7,880 nucleotides of DNA from assembly GCA_945903655.1 (NCBI GenBank), contig CAMDOY010000158.1, forward strand, positions 1 through 7,880. Reading direction: 5' to 3'. Of this stretch, positions 1-6,870 are shown in pieces (the stretch's first letter is position 1; each line of letters begins with the position of its first letter). This DNA is from Rhizobium sp. Q54. GTDB lineage: Bacteria > Pseudomonadota > Alphaproteobacteria > Rhizobiales > Beijerinckiaceae. Below the pieces are notes generated by a model. That model worked only from the letters and a program-made list of their open reading frames with translations. It did no database searches and was not told the origin of the DNA. The translations under genes were made by a program, and so were the position numbers.

Positions 1-713
1 GGTCCCATGATCGCGATGATGCGGATGTCGCCGTTTTTCAGCCATTCAGGGCGGGTGGATTTCCAGCTCGACCAGAAATTATAGCGCGCCTGCACCTCGC
101 CGCGCTCCATCGCCAGATTGATCTCGTTTCCGCCGGGATAGCCGGTGACGATCTTGAATCGTGTGCCAATGAATTCATTCAGCATGGCTGGCATGGAAAA
201 AGACTCAGCGCCCCGTCCGCTGGCCCCTGTGAGGACCTCTTTGCGACGGGCGTCTTCAATAGATGCGACGCCCGATGTCCGCCAAACCGTCATTGCGCCT
301 GTGAGTGGGGCGGGCGAACCGATCCACTGGAATTTGCCGAGATCGAACTTGATGGCTTCGCTTCCAATCGCTTGCATGGCGGGAAAATTATTGGGGATCA
401 TGCCCATGGTGGCGCCATCCTTTGGGGCGACCTCAGCGAGATAGGCGGCCATCCGCGCCCCTCCCGCTCCGGTCATGTTCTGGGGCACGAGGTTTGGCCC
501 GCCCGGAATATGGCGCCCGATGTGCCGGGCGACGATGCGGGCATTCAGATCGTAAAAGCCGCCGACGCCAACGCCGATGAGCACATTGACTGTCTTGCCC
601 TTGTAGAACTCCGCAGGCGTCTGGGCTTGCGCCGCCACCGTTGGAAGCAAGATTGCGGCGCTCATGGCGACCGCATGATGAAGCAAGCTCATCAACCCGG
701 AATTCTTGAACAT
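1..713 (-). CDS. TTT (TctC-like) substrate-binding protein, partial: C-terminus beyond left edge
   Basis: Predicted periplasmic solute receptor of a tripartite tricarboxylate transporter, which would hand a small, probably carboxylated, ligand to a TctAB-type permease. The frame is open from ATG 713-711 to the left edge (237 codons), so roughly 100 C-terminal residues are missing compared with usual family length. Residues 1-30 form a signal peptide ending AAQA, cut before Gln31. The mature start FYKGKTVNVLIG (36-47), the glycine-rich loop with Gly-Gly-Phe-Tyr-Asp (51-55), QNMTGAGG (78-85) and APKDG (96-100) mark a TctC branch distinct from the classical Bug proteins further right. No clear Shine-Dalgarno precedes the ATG; Met8 and Met17 are alternative starts that shorten the signal peptide. 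It is transcribed divergently from the binding-protein gene at 886. Ligand unknown. Family call is confident, start less so. Confidence 0.85.
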   Translation of the reverse strand, partial: MFKNSGLMSLLHHAVAMSAAILLPTVAAQAQTPAEFYKGKTVNVLIGVGVGGFYDLNARIVARHIGRHIPGGPNLVPQNMTGAGGARMAAYLAEVAPKDGATMGMIPNNFPAMQAIGSEAIKFDLGKFQWIGSPAPLTGAMTVWRTSGVASIEDARRKEVLTGASGRGAESFSMPAMLNEFIGTRFKIVTGYPGGNEINLAMERGEVQARYNFWSSWKSTRPEWLKNGDIRIIAIMG

Positions 714-803
714 AGCGACGCACCAGCCAGTGGATGGGAACCAGAGGTTAGCGCAAAGCAAACATTGCCGCCAGAGCCGCCGACTTGCCAAAAGTCCCCA
801 ATC

Positions 804-818
804 AGGGCAATTTTCCCT
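804..818. promoter_or_regulatory. Operator-like palindrome in divergent intergenic region
   Basis: The 172-base gap (714-885) between two divergent binding-protein genes holds the interrupted palindrome AGGGCAATTTTCCCT. Its two halves match at 12 of 15 positions around the central base. It is followed by a short A-run (822-828). The size and symmetry fit a dimeric transcription-factor site that could control either gene. No convincing -35/-10 pair could be set beside it, so the regulatory role is inference. Confidence 0.25.
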
Positions 819-885
819 ATCAAAAAAACAAGCCGCCTTTCGCGTCGCGGAGGACGTCGGCAAAGGCGTAGGGCGGGGATGCATC

Positions 886-1839
886 ATGAATGTTAAAGCC
901 ATTATTGCAACTATCGCTTGGATTGCGCTTGGAGCAGGGGCGCAGGCGCAGTTGCAGCCGCTCACGAAAATCATCGTGCCCTATGCGCCCGGCGGCAGTA
1001 CGGATCTTCTATCGCGTCTGCTTGCAGACCATATTCAACGCAACAACCCCGGCAAGCAATTCATCATCGAAAACCGACCGGGCGCGGGGGCGGTGATCGG
1101 CACGGAGGCTGTCTTTCGGGCGCCGCCGGATGGCGCGACAATCGGCATTGTCGCTAATTCTTTCCTTATCAATTCGCACATCAAGAAACTGGCTTATGAT
1201 CCCCTGACGAACTTCGAACCGCTCTGTCACCTCATCGACAGTCCCCAGATCATCGTCGTCAACGCGAAGTCGCCGTATAAAACGCTGGACGATTTTCTGA
1301 CCGATGCGCGCAATAACCCGGGCAAGCATTCCATCGCATCGCTTGGTCCCGCGACGACACAGCATGTCGCGGTCGCCATGTTTCTCAAAACCGCAAAGAT
1401 CGAACTGAACTACGTTCCTTTTACGGGCGGGGCTCCAACGACAAACGCGCTCCTTGGTGGGCATGTCACGAGCATCATAGGCAATTATTCGGAAATTGAA
1501 CCGCAGATCACCGCCGGGGCTTTGCGTGTGCTCGCGACGACCAACGCGACTAGGATCGCCCCTTTGCCGGATGTGCCGACTGTGCGCGAGCTTGGGCTTG
1601 ATTTTGAGGTGACTGCATGGTTCGCCCTGGTGGCGACGGGCAAGACGCCACCGCCAGTGGTGGCCTCTCTTATCGACGCCTTTTCCAGCGCTATGAGAAA
1701 TCCTGAGATTCTCGCCAGGCTCGATAAATTGCAGCTCTACCCCGCCAATCGGTGCGGCGAGGACTTCGCGGCGTTTTTGAAGCAGCAGGCTGCAATCACG
1801 GGGAATGTTGTGAAAGAAGCTGGGATCAAGGGGGAGTGA
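886..1839 (+). CDS. Bug/TctC family TTT substrate-binding protein
   Basis: Complete 317-residue predicted periplasmic binding protein, a normal length for the Bug family. A signal peptide covers residues 1-21 and ends AQA before Gln22. Family motifs in order are VPYAPGGSTD (31-40), ENRPGAGAVIG (62-72), the KLAYDPLTNFEP segment (101-112), VPFTGG (177-182) near the ligand cleft, and the PLPDVPTVRELG segment (227-237). The start at 886 is chosen because the signal peptide begins there. The open frame continues upstream to 706, but that extension would overlap the divergent gene and hide the signal peptide. A G-rich stretch (GGCGGGG) just upstream is a weak ribosome site. Two cysteines (114 and 290) could form a disulfide, although this is not shown. 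Ligand unknown; carboxylates are typical. No TctA/TctB partner lies nearby. Confidence 0.92.
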   Translation: MNVKAIIATIAWIALGAGAQAQLQPLTKIIVPYAPGGSTDLLSRLLADHIQRNNPGKQFIIENRPGAGAVIGTEAVFRAPPDGATIGIVANSFLINSHIKKLAYDPLTNFEPLCHLIDSPQIIVVNAKSPYKTLDDFLTDARNNPGKHSIASLGPATTQHVAVAMFLKTAKIELNYVPFTGGAPTTNALLGGHVTSIIGNYSEIEPQITAGALRVLATTNATRIAPLPDVPTVRELGLDFEVTAWFALVATGKTPPPVVASLIDAFSSAMRNPEILARLDKLQLYPANRCGEDFAAFLKQQAAITGNVVKEAGIKGE

Positions 1840-2055
1840 TGGAGTGCGTTTCCCGGGTCAGATTGGCCCTCCCTGAATCCCCATGAAGTGGGGTCAACAG
1901 ATCGTGAAATGACGCCTGCTTTTTAATCGCAAGACTCGGGTCAAGACTATTGAGATCATTCGCCTTCCCGTTCCGCTTGTTGGCTATCGAATGTGCTTGG
2001 CAAGGAGACGAAAATCAGCTTTGTTGAGGTCTCGCACATTTTTAGATGGAACCTT

Positions 2056-2060
2056 GGAGG
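2056..2060 (+). promoter_or_regulatory. Shine-Dalgarno site deciding the start at 2070
   Basis: GGAGG lies 9 bases before the ATG at 2070. The earlier in-frame ATG at 2046 has no such site and would place extra polar residues before the signal peptide, so 2070 is preferred. Confidence 0.65.
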
Positions 2061-2069
2061 ACGCAGTCC

Positions 2070-2894
2070 ATGACCCTGGTCGCTCCCTCACAGTCTAAGC
2101 CTTGGCTCGCCGGATTTTTCATTGGCTTAGGGGCGCTTCTTTGGCCGCTTTTGACCTTCGGGGCTGAACCTGAGGCCTGTCCGCGGCTCGTGGCGGATCG
2201 GAGCGCGCAGGTGTGGCGCGCTGCGGCGGGGCAGGACCGCGCTACGGTCACCTTCAATGGTCACGCAACCTTTCTGATTGAGACCGTGAAAGGCGTTCGG
2301 GCGGCCACTGACTTCAATGATCATGTGCATGTGCCGCGGCCTCTGGACGCGGTGACCATGAACAAGGCTCATTCGACCCATTTCACCAATCGTCCTGATC
2401 CGCGCATCCCCCATGTGTTGCGGGGGTGGAACCCATTGGGAGGGGCGGTGGAGCATGATGTGCGGATCAGTGATCTGCGTATCCGTAATGTCCAGACCAA
2501 TCTGCGCGGGTGGGGTGTGAACGAAACGGAATATTTGGGCAACTCCATCTTCGTTTTCGAAACAGGCATGCTATGCATCGCGCATCTTGGCCATCTGCAT
2601 CATGAGTTGACACCTGAGCATCTGCGCCAACTGGGTCAAATTGACGTGTTGATGGTCCCCGTTGATGGCGGCTACACGCTGGATATGGAGGGCATGATGG
2701 GGGTGGTCGAGGTCATAAGTCCCCGCATCGTTCTTCCCATGCATTTTTTTGGCTCCTATTCGCTTGATCGTTTTTTAAGTCTCGCCGCCCGCCGGTTCGA
2801 TGTGGAGCGGCGGACGTCGCCAACCCTTGTCATCGACAAGCAAGACTTGCCCATCAAGACCCGCGTCGTCGTTTTGCCGGGGCGACATTAATTA
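2070..2894 (+). CDS. Exported metallo-beta-lactamase-fold protein (UlaG-like) with atypical metal motifs
   Basis: Predicted 273-residue periplasmic protein of the MBL-fold superfamily, UlaG-like branch; substrate unknown. The N-terminus (about 1-31) is a signal peptide or anchor with hydrophobic core AGFFIGLGALLWPLLTF. Fold signatures are GHATFLIET (64-72), AATDF (78-82), DAVTM (93-97) entering the active-site loop, IAHLGHLHH (170-178), IDVLMVPVDGGYT (191-203) and VLPMHFF (221-227). The usual HxHxDH motif reads Lys99-Ala-His101-Ser-Thr-His104, so the first His and the Asp are replaced; the usual GD of the third motif is Gly174-His175. His101, His104, His172 and His225 remain, leaving room for an altered metal site, a different nucleophile arrangement, or loss of activity. 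The gene follows a TctC gene on the same strand after about 230 bases and is convergent with the next one. Frame open to the stop near 2891; fold call is confident, activity is not. Confidence 0.82.
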
Positions 2895-2952
2895 ACCTGA
2901 GCCATCAGGGCGACCGGTCTGCGGGGGCCTCCCGGACTTCTCCATCAATCGC

Positions 2953-3951
2953 TCAGAAGGCGCCTTCAACCCCAGCTTTTTTCACGACGTCGGTCCAGCG
3001 CGCGATTTCGCTAACGACGAATTTTTGCAGATCAGGAAGCGATTTGTTCTGAAGGGGCTGGAACCCCGAGCGAACAATCTCGTCCGATGTGGAGGCGTCG
3101 TTCAAGAATTTGTCGAGCTCGGCATGCAGTTTCGTGGCGATTGACGGTGGCAGTCCTGTAGGGGCGGCGACCATGAACCAGCCGGCGGCGTCAAAGCCCG
3201 CCACGGTTTCCCCGATGGGCGGAACCTCCGAGATCGTCGGGAAACGCTGCGAGGTTGATACGCCCAACGCGCGCACGCTACCCCCTTGTATGGCGCCCAG
3301 CGCCGGTCCGATATCAACCATCATAAGGGGCACATGACCAGCCGCGACGTCATTCAATGCCGGGAGGCTGCCCTTGTAGGGCACCATCGTCATCTTCAGA
3401 TCCGTCATTGAACTCAGGAGTTCAACGAAGAGATGATGAGGTACGCCAGGTCCGGAGGTCGCATAGCTCAATTGTCCTGGTCGGGCTTTGGCGTAGTCGA
3501 TGAATTCGCGTACGCTCTTCACGGGAACCGATGGGTTCACAACAAGCACAAAGGGCGTGCCCGCCACGAGAGCCAGGGGCTGAAAATCCTTCACCGGATC
3601 ATAGGCAAGTTTTTTGTACAGTGAAACATTCACCGCAAGATTGGTCCCCGATCCAAGAAAGAGCGTGTATCCGTCCGCAGGAGCGCGTGTGACCGCCATA
3701 GCGCCGACGATCCCGCCTGAACCGGGTTTGTTTTCAATGACCACAGATTTGTTCCAGACGCTTTCCAGCCTTCTGGCGATCATTCTGGCCAGCATATCCG
3801 TGCCCCCACCGGGCGCGAAGGGCACTACCATGGTGATTGGCCTCGACGGATAAGCGCTGGCGTTTTCCTGCGCATGAGCGGCGCTGAGTTGCTGCGCCGA
3901 GGAAAGCAGAAATGCCGCAAGGGCTACATAAATCAGGGATTTCGATTTCAT
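2953..3951 (-). CDS. Bug/TctC family TTT substrate-binding protein
   Basis: Complete 332-residue predicted periplasmic receptor. Residues 1-27 are a classical signal peptide ending AHA before Gln28. Family motifs are PSRPITMVVPFAPGGGTD (35-52), VIENKPGSGG (71-80), KLAYDPVKDFQPL (114-126), the TSGPG loop (165-169), VPYKG (190-194), ALNDVAAGHV (198-207) and AAPTGLPP (262-269). These are the textbook Bug signatures, closer to the family consensus than either other binding protein here. GGGAGG (3956-3961 on the complement) lies 4 bases before the ATG and fixes the start. The gene stands alone, convergent with the MBL-fold gene (about 60-base gap), and has a long leader region carrying a strong hairpin. 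It has no cysteines, unlike the protein at 886. Ligand cannot be deduced; no permease genes are adjacent. Confidence 0.95.
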   Translation of the reverse strand: MKSKSLIYVALAAFLLSSAQQLSAAHAQENASAYPSRPITMVVPFAPGGGTDMLARMIARRLESVWNKSVVIENKPGSGGIVGAMAVTRAPADGYTLFLGSGTNLAVNVSLYKKLAYDPVKDFQPLALVAGTPFVLVVNPSVPVKSVREFIDYAKARPGQLSYATSGPGVPHHLFVELLSSMTDLKMTMVPYKGSLPALNDVAAGHVPLMMVDIGPALGAIQGGSVRALGVSTSQRFPTISEVPPIGETVAGFDAAGWFMVAAPTGLPPSIATKLHAELDKFLNDASTSDEIVRSGFQPLQNKSLPDLQKFVVSEIARWTDVVKKAGVEGAF

Positions 3952-3955
3952 GTTT

Positions 3956-3961
3956 CCTCCC
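3956..3961 (-). promoter_or_regulatory. Shine-Dalgarno site of the 3951 gene
   Basis: On the minus strand GGGAGG is followed by AAAC and the ATG. It is the strongest ribosome site in the window and supports the chosen start. Confidence 0.6.
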
Positions 3962-4043
3962 GCCCCGTTTTAGCGCCGTTGACGCCCGGGGTCGTCTTGT
4001 GGGTTAGCAGAGAATTGTGGAGGGGGAAGATCGTTTCGTCAAA

Positions 4044-4069
4044 TCGGCAGGAGTCCCGGACTCCGCCGA
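4044..4069. repeat. Strong hairpin (11-bp stem, 3-base loop, one bulge)
   Basis: The arms are TCGGC-GGAGTC and GACTCC-GCCGA around the loop CCG, with a single extra A at 4049 in the left arm. No T-run follows on either strand, so it is not an ordinary intrinsic terminator. It lies about 93-118 bases upstream of the ATG at 3951 and would sit in the 5' leader if transcription starts near 4100. It could be a leader structure, a pause site or part of a dispersed repeat family. Confidence 0.6.
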
Positions 4070-4165
4070 CGCCATTCAATGCCGCCATGGCCGCGTTAAA
4101 TACGCCTGAGTACAGTTTAAGTTGAAAGAGTGGTAAAAATCTATTCGGGAGGTTCGTCTGGCGAT

Positions 4166-4187
4166 CTGGATCAGTGGCTGGATCAGT
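4166..4187. repeat. Tandem direct repeat, 10 bp with 12-bp period
   Basis: CTGGATCAGT occurs at 4166-4175 and again at 4178-4187, separated by GG. The 12-bp period keeps both copies on nearly the same face of the helix, as tandem protein-binding half sites do. Function is unknown, and chance duplication is possible. Confidence 0.4.
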
Positions 4188-4216
4188 TCTTGATTTTCCT
4201 GTGCGCACTCAAGAAC
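4186..4216. repeat. Inverted repeat with 8-bp perfect arms
   Basis: GTTCTTGA (4186-4193) and TCAAGAAC (4209-4216) flank a 15-base spacer that itself contains the perfect palindrome GTGCGCAC (4201-4208). The left arm overlaps the end of the direct repeat. It lies about 100 bases downstream of the deacetylase stop. It lacks a T-run, so a terminator role is not supported by sequence alone. Confidence 0.45.
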
Positions 4217-4316
4217 CAGCTCGAAGCCCTTTTCCTTCGACGGGCTCTGTTCATCCAAGCAGGATCCTATCGATGTTCGAGCTTAGGGCGTGGCGACGGG
4301 AGAACGAAGCGTGCTT

Positions 4317-5435
4317 TCAGGAGCCTGGGACAGATATCGGCTCCACCTTTCGCGGCAAATGTTTCCTATGGATGTTCATCTGGGTTAAAATCATAGGCAG
4401 GCCGCAAATCAGGGCGTCGATCATGGCGGGTTGCTGGAAATGCCCATTGATGGGTACGCGCGGGAGGTTTGTCAGGCCATTTCCGTCAGTTGGATTGAGA
4501 AGGTTTTTGCGTGTGGTGACGGCGGTTGCGAAGCCCTCCGCTCTGGTCATGGCGAATTCTCGTTCATCGCAGGTCCCGGCGCCGCCATAGGGGTATGAGA
4601 AGTGCTCAATTTTGAGGCCCAGGCGATCACGAAGGATGTCGCGTCCTTCGCTGATCTCGCGCCTGGCGGCGGCTTCGTCCAGATGCGCCAGTTTGGGGTG
4701 GCTTCTCGTATGCGCGCCAATGGTGCAGCCCGGGAGCCCTGCAATCTCGCGCAGTTCGGTCCAGTCCATGCATAGTTCATGGGTCAGGGCGCGCAGGTCG
4801 AGCCCAGCCTGCCTTGCAAGGGCGATGGTTTTTTGCTCTCGGCTTTCTTCCGATGAATGCCACAGAATATGACGCAATGTTTCGGCAGATTGTCCTTTCT
4901 TCCGCTTATTCGATGTGTCTAAGATCCATGTTCCTGCATCGGTTTCAATCGAGAGGGAGGTCGCCGCCAGGGTCGCTCTCTCGATAACATGCCACCAGGG
5001 CGTCACCAGGCCTGAGGTGAAGCCCGTGGTGACATAGATGGTGAAGGGGGCGCCGTGCCGCACAAGCACCGGGGCTGCGTGCAAGAGGTTGTCGCGACCG
5101 CCATCGTCAAAGGTGAGCGCGGCGAAGCGTTTTTTCCCCGGGGTCCCGTGCGCGAGGCGCTCCGCCACTTCGTCCATCGGCACAATGTCATAATCCTGTG
5201 CTTTCAAGCTGCAAAGAACCCGGTCCAGGGTCTCTGGCGTGACCTCCAGCCCTTGATTGACAGGCAGGCGATCAGGTCGCGGCGGACCGACATGATGGAA
5301 CATCAGGATCATGCCGCAATGGTCGAGGCTTTCGAGTGCGCGGCGCCGAACGGCGGGCAAACCAAGGATTCGCAGTCCGAGGCCAATTGCAGCCATTCTG
5401 GCGTTATCGGCGGAGCGGCGTAGGACATAGCTCAT
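4317..5435 (-). CDS. Polysaccharide deacetylase (NodB homology domain, carbohydrate esterase 4 type)
   Basis: Predicted 372-residue enzyme that would remove N- or O-acetyl groups from sugar residues of the polysaccharide made by this locus. The NodB motifs are all visible. Motif 1 is LTFDDGGRDN (107-116), with Asp110 the presumed base and Asp111 a metal ligand. Motif 2 is HTRSH (242-246), giving the two metal-binding His. Motif 3 is FSYPYG (279-284). GMILMFHHVGPP (41-52) precedes the domain, as is common in exopolysaccharide-linked deacetylases. The residue after TFDDG is Gly113, where Tyr is frequent. There is an insertion of roughly 70 residues (about 155-225) between motifs 1 and 2. No clear signal peptide is seen, only a short apolar stretch (14-28), so a cytoplasmic site is plausible. 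The start overlaps the upstream stop as ATGA, indicating translational coupling. Exact substrate unknown. Confidence 0.92.
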   Translation of the reverse strand: MSYVLRRSADNARMAAIGLGLRILGLPAVRRRALESLDHCGMILMFHHVGPPRPDRLPVNQGLEVTPETLDRVLCSLKAQDYDIVPMDEVAERLAHGTPGKKRFAALTFDDGGRDNLLHAAPVLVRHGAPFTIYVTTGFTSGLVTPWWHVIERATLAATSLSIETDAGTWILDTSNKRKKGQSAETLRHILWHSSEESREQKTIALARQAGLDLRALTHELCMDWTELREIAGLPGCTIGAHTRSHPKLAHLDEAAARREISEGRDILRDRLGLKIEHFSYPYGGAGTCDEREFAMTRAEGFATAVTTRKNLLNPTDGNGLTNLPRVPINGHFQQPAMIDALICGLPMILTQMNIHRKHLPRKVEPISVPGS

Positions 5436-6829
5436 GGGCGCTCCGCATCGACCAGGTTATGCCGCGCGTCGAGGGCGACTAACAGGAATGTGGCTATCGT
5501 CAGCATCACGGGATGTGCGGCGATCTCCACTTCCGTCAGGCCGAGGATGAGCAGGTAGCTTGAGAGGAAGCGCGTCATCGAGGGGCGTTTCGCACGCAAG
5601 CGAAGCAGCAATTCCACATGGAACCAGATGAACGGGATCGTACCGATGACGCCGACGATTAGAAGCGATTGAAGCCAGGTGTTGTGAGCGCCGACGCCGG
5701 CGTCAGGGGCTCCCCACCATTGCAAACTCAAAACTGCTTCGGCGGCGCCGAATCCATGACCCAACAAAGGGGCTTCCACGATCTTGTCCCAGACAAATCC
5801 CCATAATTCCGTCCGTCCGGTGAGCGTGAGAATTTCACTGGCGTCGCTGGTGCGGCTGGCGCCGTCGAGGATGGATCTGAGATCAGGGACAAACCCTATG
5901 GCGATGGCGACCATAGCCATGCCGGTGGCGATCATGGCAAGCCCGGTCAGTGGCTTCGCCACCTCAGGACGAAGCAGGAAGGGCAGCAAGAGGCAAAGCA
6001 GGGTGGCGCCCATCGAAGTGCGGCTTTGGGTCGCGACGATGATGAGAAAAGCCAGCGACGTCAAAACGAATGCAGCACGTCTCTGGTTGCGGACCAGAGC
6101 CAAGGGCAGGCAAAGGCAAATGAAGGTGGCCATTTCCTTGCCCAGAATATTCGGGGGGCTCGATACGCCCTGGAGCCTGAAGGAGCCACTGTCACCATAA
6201 TTCGCCAGCCAGGCGATATCGGGGAGGGCTATGGCGGCGACTATGTTCAAGCCCACATAAATGACAAAGGATCCGACGACAGTTTGGTAGAGCCTTTCTG
6301 GGGGAAGCTCTGCAGCCGCAGCGCAGGCGAACAGCAGCGCGGCGAGGAATCCGATGGATCCGGCGGCTGAATAGACCGGCGTCGGGGACCAAAGCGTTGA
6401 AGTAATCGCAAAAAGCGCAAACACGCCGATCGACAGGAGCGCCCGATCTTTCATGAGGGGCCGTAGTTGCGGCAATCTGGCCAGCCCAACAAGCCCCATG
6501 GCGGCCCAAAGCGCCAATTTCAGGCCGGTTTGTGCGTTGAGGCTGGGCGCCTCATGAAGGCCTTGCGGCATGAAGTCTATGTTGGGAACCACCAGAGAGA
6601 AACCCAGCAGGCCCGCCAGCGCCCAGCACCGCCCCCGCATGGCGCTGAAGACGACCCAGGCGCCGCCGGCCACCAGCAAGAGCCCCACGGGCGCCCAATA
6701 ACCAACCGGGCCGATCATTCCCAGCGTCGCCAACCAGACAAGCGTGATCAGGGCCGATCCCACAATGGGCGCCGTAAGGTCCTCCCGGGTCAAACAGGCG
6801 TTGCGTCCAATGGGTTCGGCGGGCGTCAT
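5432..6829 (-). CDS. O-antigen ligase/Wzy-type polysaccharide polymerase, inner membrane
   Basis: Predicted 465-residue inner-membrane protein of the Wzy_C (O-antigen ligase/polymerase) family, which joins undecaprenyl-linked repeat units or transfers glycan to an acceptor at the periplasmic face. About ten or more hydrophobic segments are visible, for example 26-62, 67-81, 129-145, 157-173, 185-202, 234-246, 253-267, 273-286, 296-314, 386-408 and 421-455. Signature pieces are RLQGVSSPPNILG (218-230), the QSRTS segment (268-272), LTGRTELW (336-343), LLGHGFGA (355-362) and GAHNTWL (380-386). His382 in the last is the conserved His of the large periplasmic loop. Beside export and deacetylase genes, a polymerase for an exopolysaccharide is likelier than lipopolysaccharide ligation, but sequence does not separate these. 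It begins 41 bases after the export gene and overlaps the deacetylase start by 4 bases. Its ribosome site is weak. Confidence 0.9.
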   Translation of the reverse strand: MTPAEPIGRNACLTREDLTAPIVGSALITLVWLATLGMIGPVGYWAPVGLLLVAGGAWVVFSAMRGRCWALAGLLGFSLVVPNIDFMPQGLHEAPSLNAQTGLKLALWAAMGLVGLARLPQLRPLMKDRALLSIGVFALFAITSTLWSPTPVYSAAGSIGFLAALLFACAAAAELPPERLYQTVVGSFVIYVGLNIVAAIALPDIAWLANYGDSGSFRLQGVSSPPNILGKEMATFICLCLPLALVRNQRRAAFVLTSLAFLIIVATQSRTSMGATLLCLLLPFLLRPEVAKPLTGLAMIATGMAMVAIAIGFVPDLRSILDGASRTSDASEILTLTGRTELWGFVWDKIVEAPLLGHGFGAAEAVLSLQWWGAPDAGVGAHNTWLQSLLIVGVIGTIPFIWFHVELLLRLRAKRPSMTRFLSSYLLILGLTEVEIAAHPVMLTIATFLLVALDARHNLVDAERP

Positions 6830-6870
6830 GCCTATGGCTTTCTTTGATCTATCAGCGAGATTGATAAAGG

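Larger units (their letters stand above)
3952..4316. other. 365-base gene-poor region with several repeats
   Basis: This gap separates the polysaccharide genes from the TctC gene; both flanks run on the minus strand. It holds the hairpin at 4044-4069, the tandem direct repeat at 4166-4187 and the inverted repeat at 4186-4216. It also has an AT-rich patch near 4095-4140 that could hold the promoter of the TctC gene: on the minus strand TTCAAC, 18 bases, TATTTA, which is a weak match. An open frame on the minus strand (4258-4076, TTG start, 60 codons) encodes a polar helix-like segment FELVLECAQENQELIQ. It has no ribosome site and no recognised family, so it is not called as a gene. It may be a remnant of an older gene. 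Confidence 0.5.

Noticed and set aside
706..885. N-terminal extension of the 886 binding protein
   Set aside because: The frame is open, but the extension is not signal-peptide-like, overlaps the divergent gene start and would bury the obvious signal peptide that begins at 886.
145..896. Plus-strand open frames opposite the first binding protein
   Set aside because: They are antisense to a gene with clear family motifs and a signal peptide; their translations look like no known protein.
1879..1893. CCCCA/TGGGG hairpin after the 886 gene as a terminator
   Set aside because: The stem is only 5 bp and no T-run follows, so termination is not supported.
2892..2952. Bidirectional terminator between the convergent genes
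   Set aside because: GC-rich short inverted matches exist, but no stable stem with a T-run on either strand.
4076..4258. Small minus-strand gene of 60 codons
   Set aside because: TTG start, no Shine-Dalgarno, no recognised family; kept only as a possible remnant.
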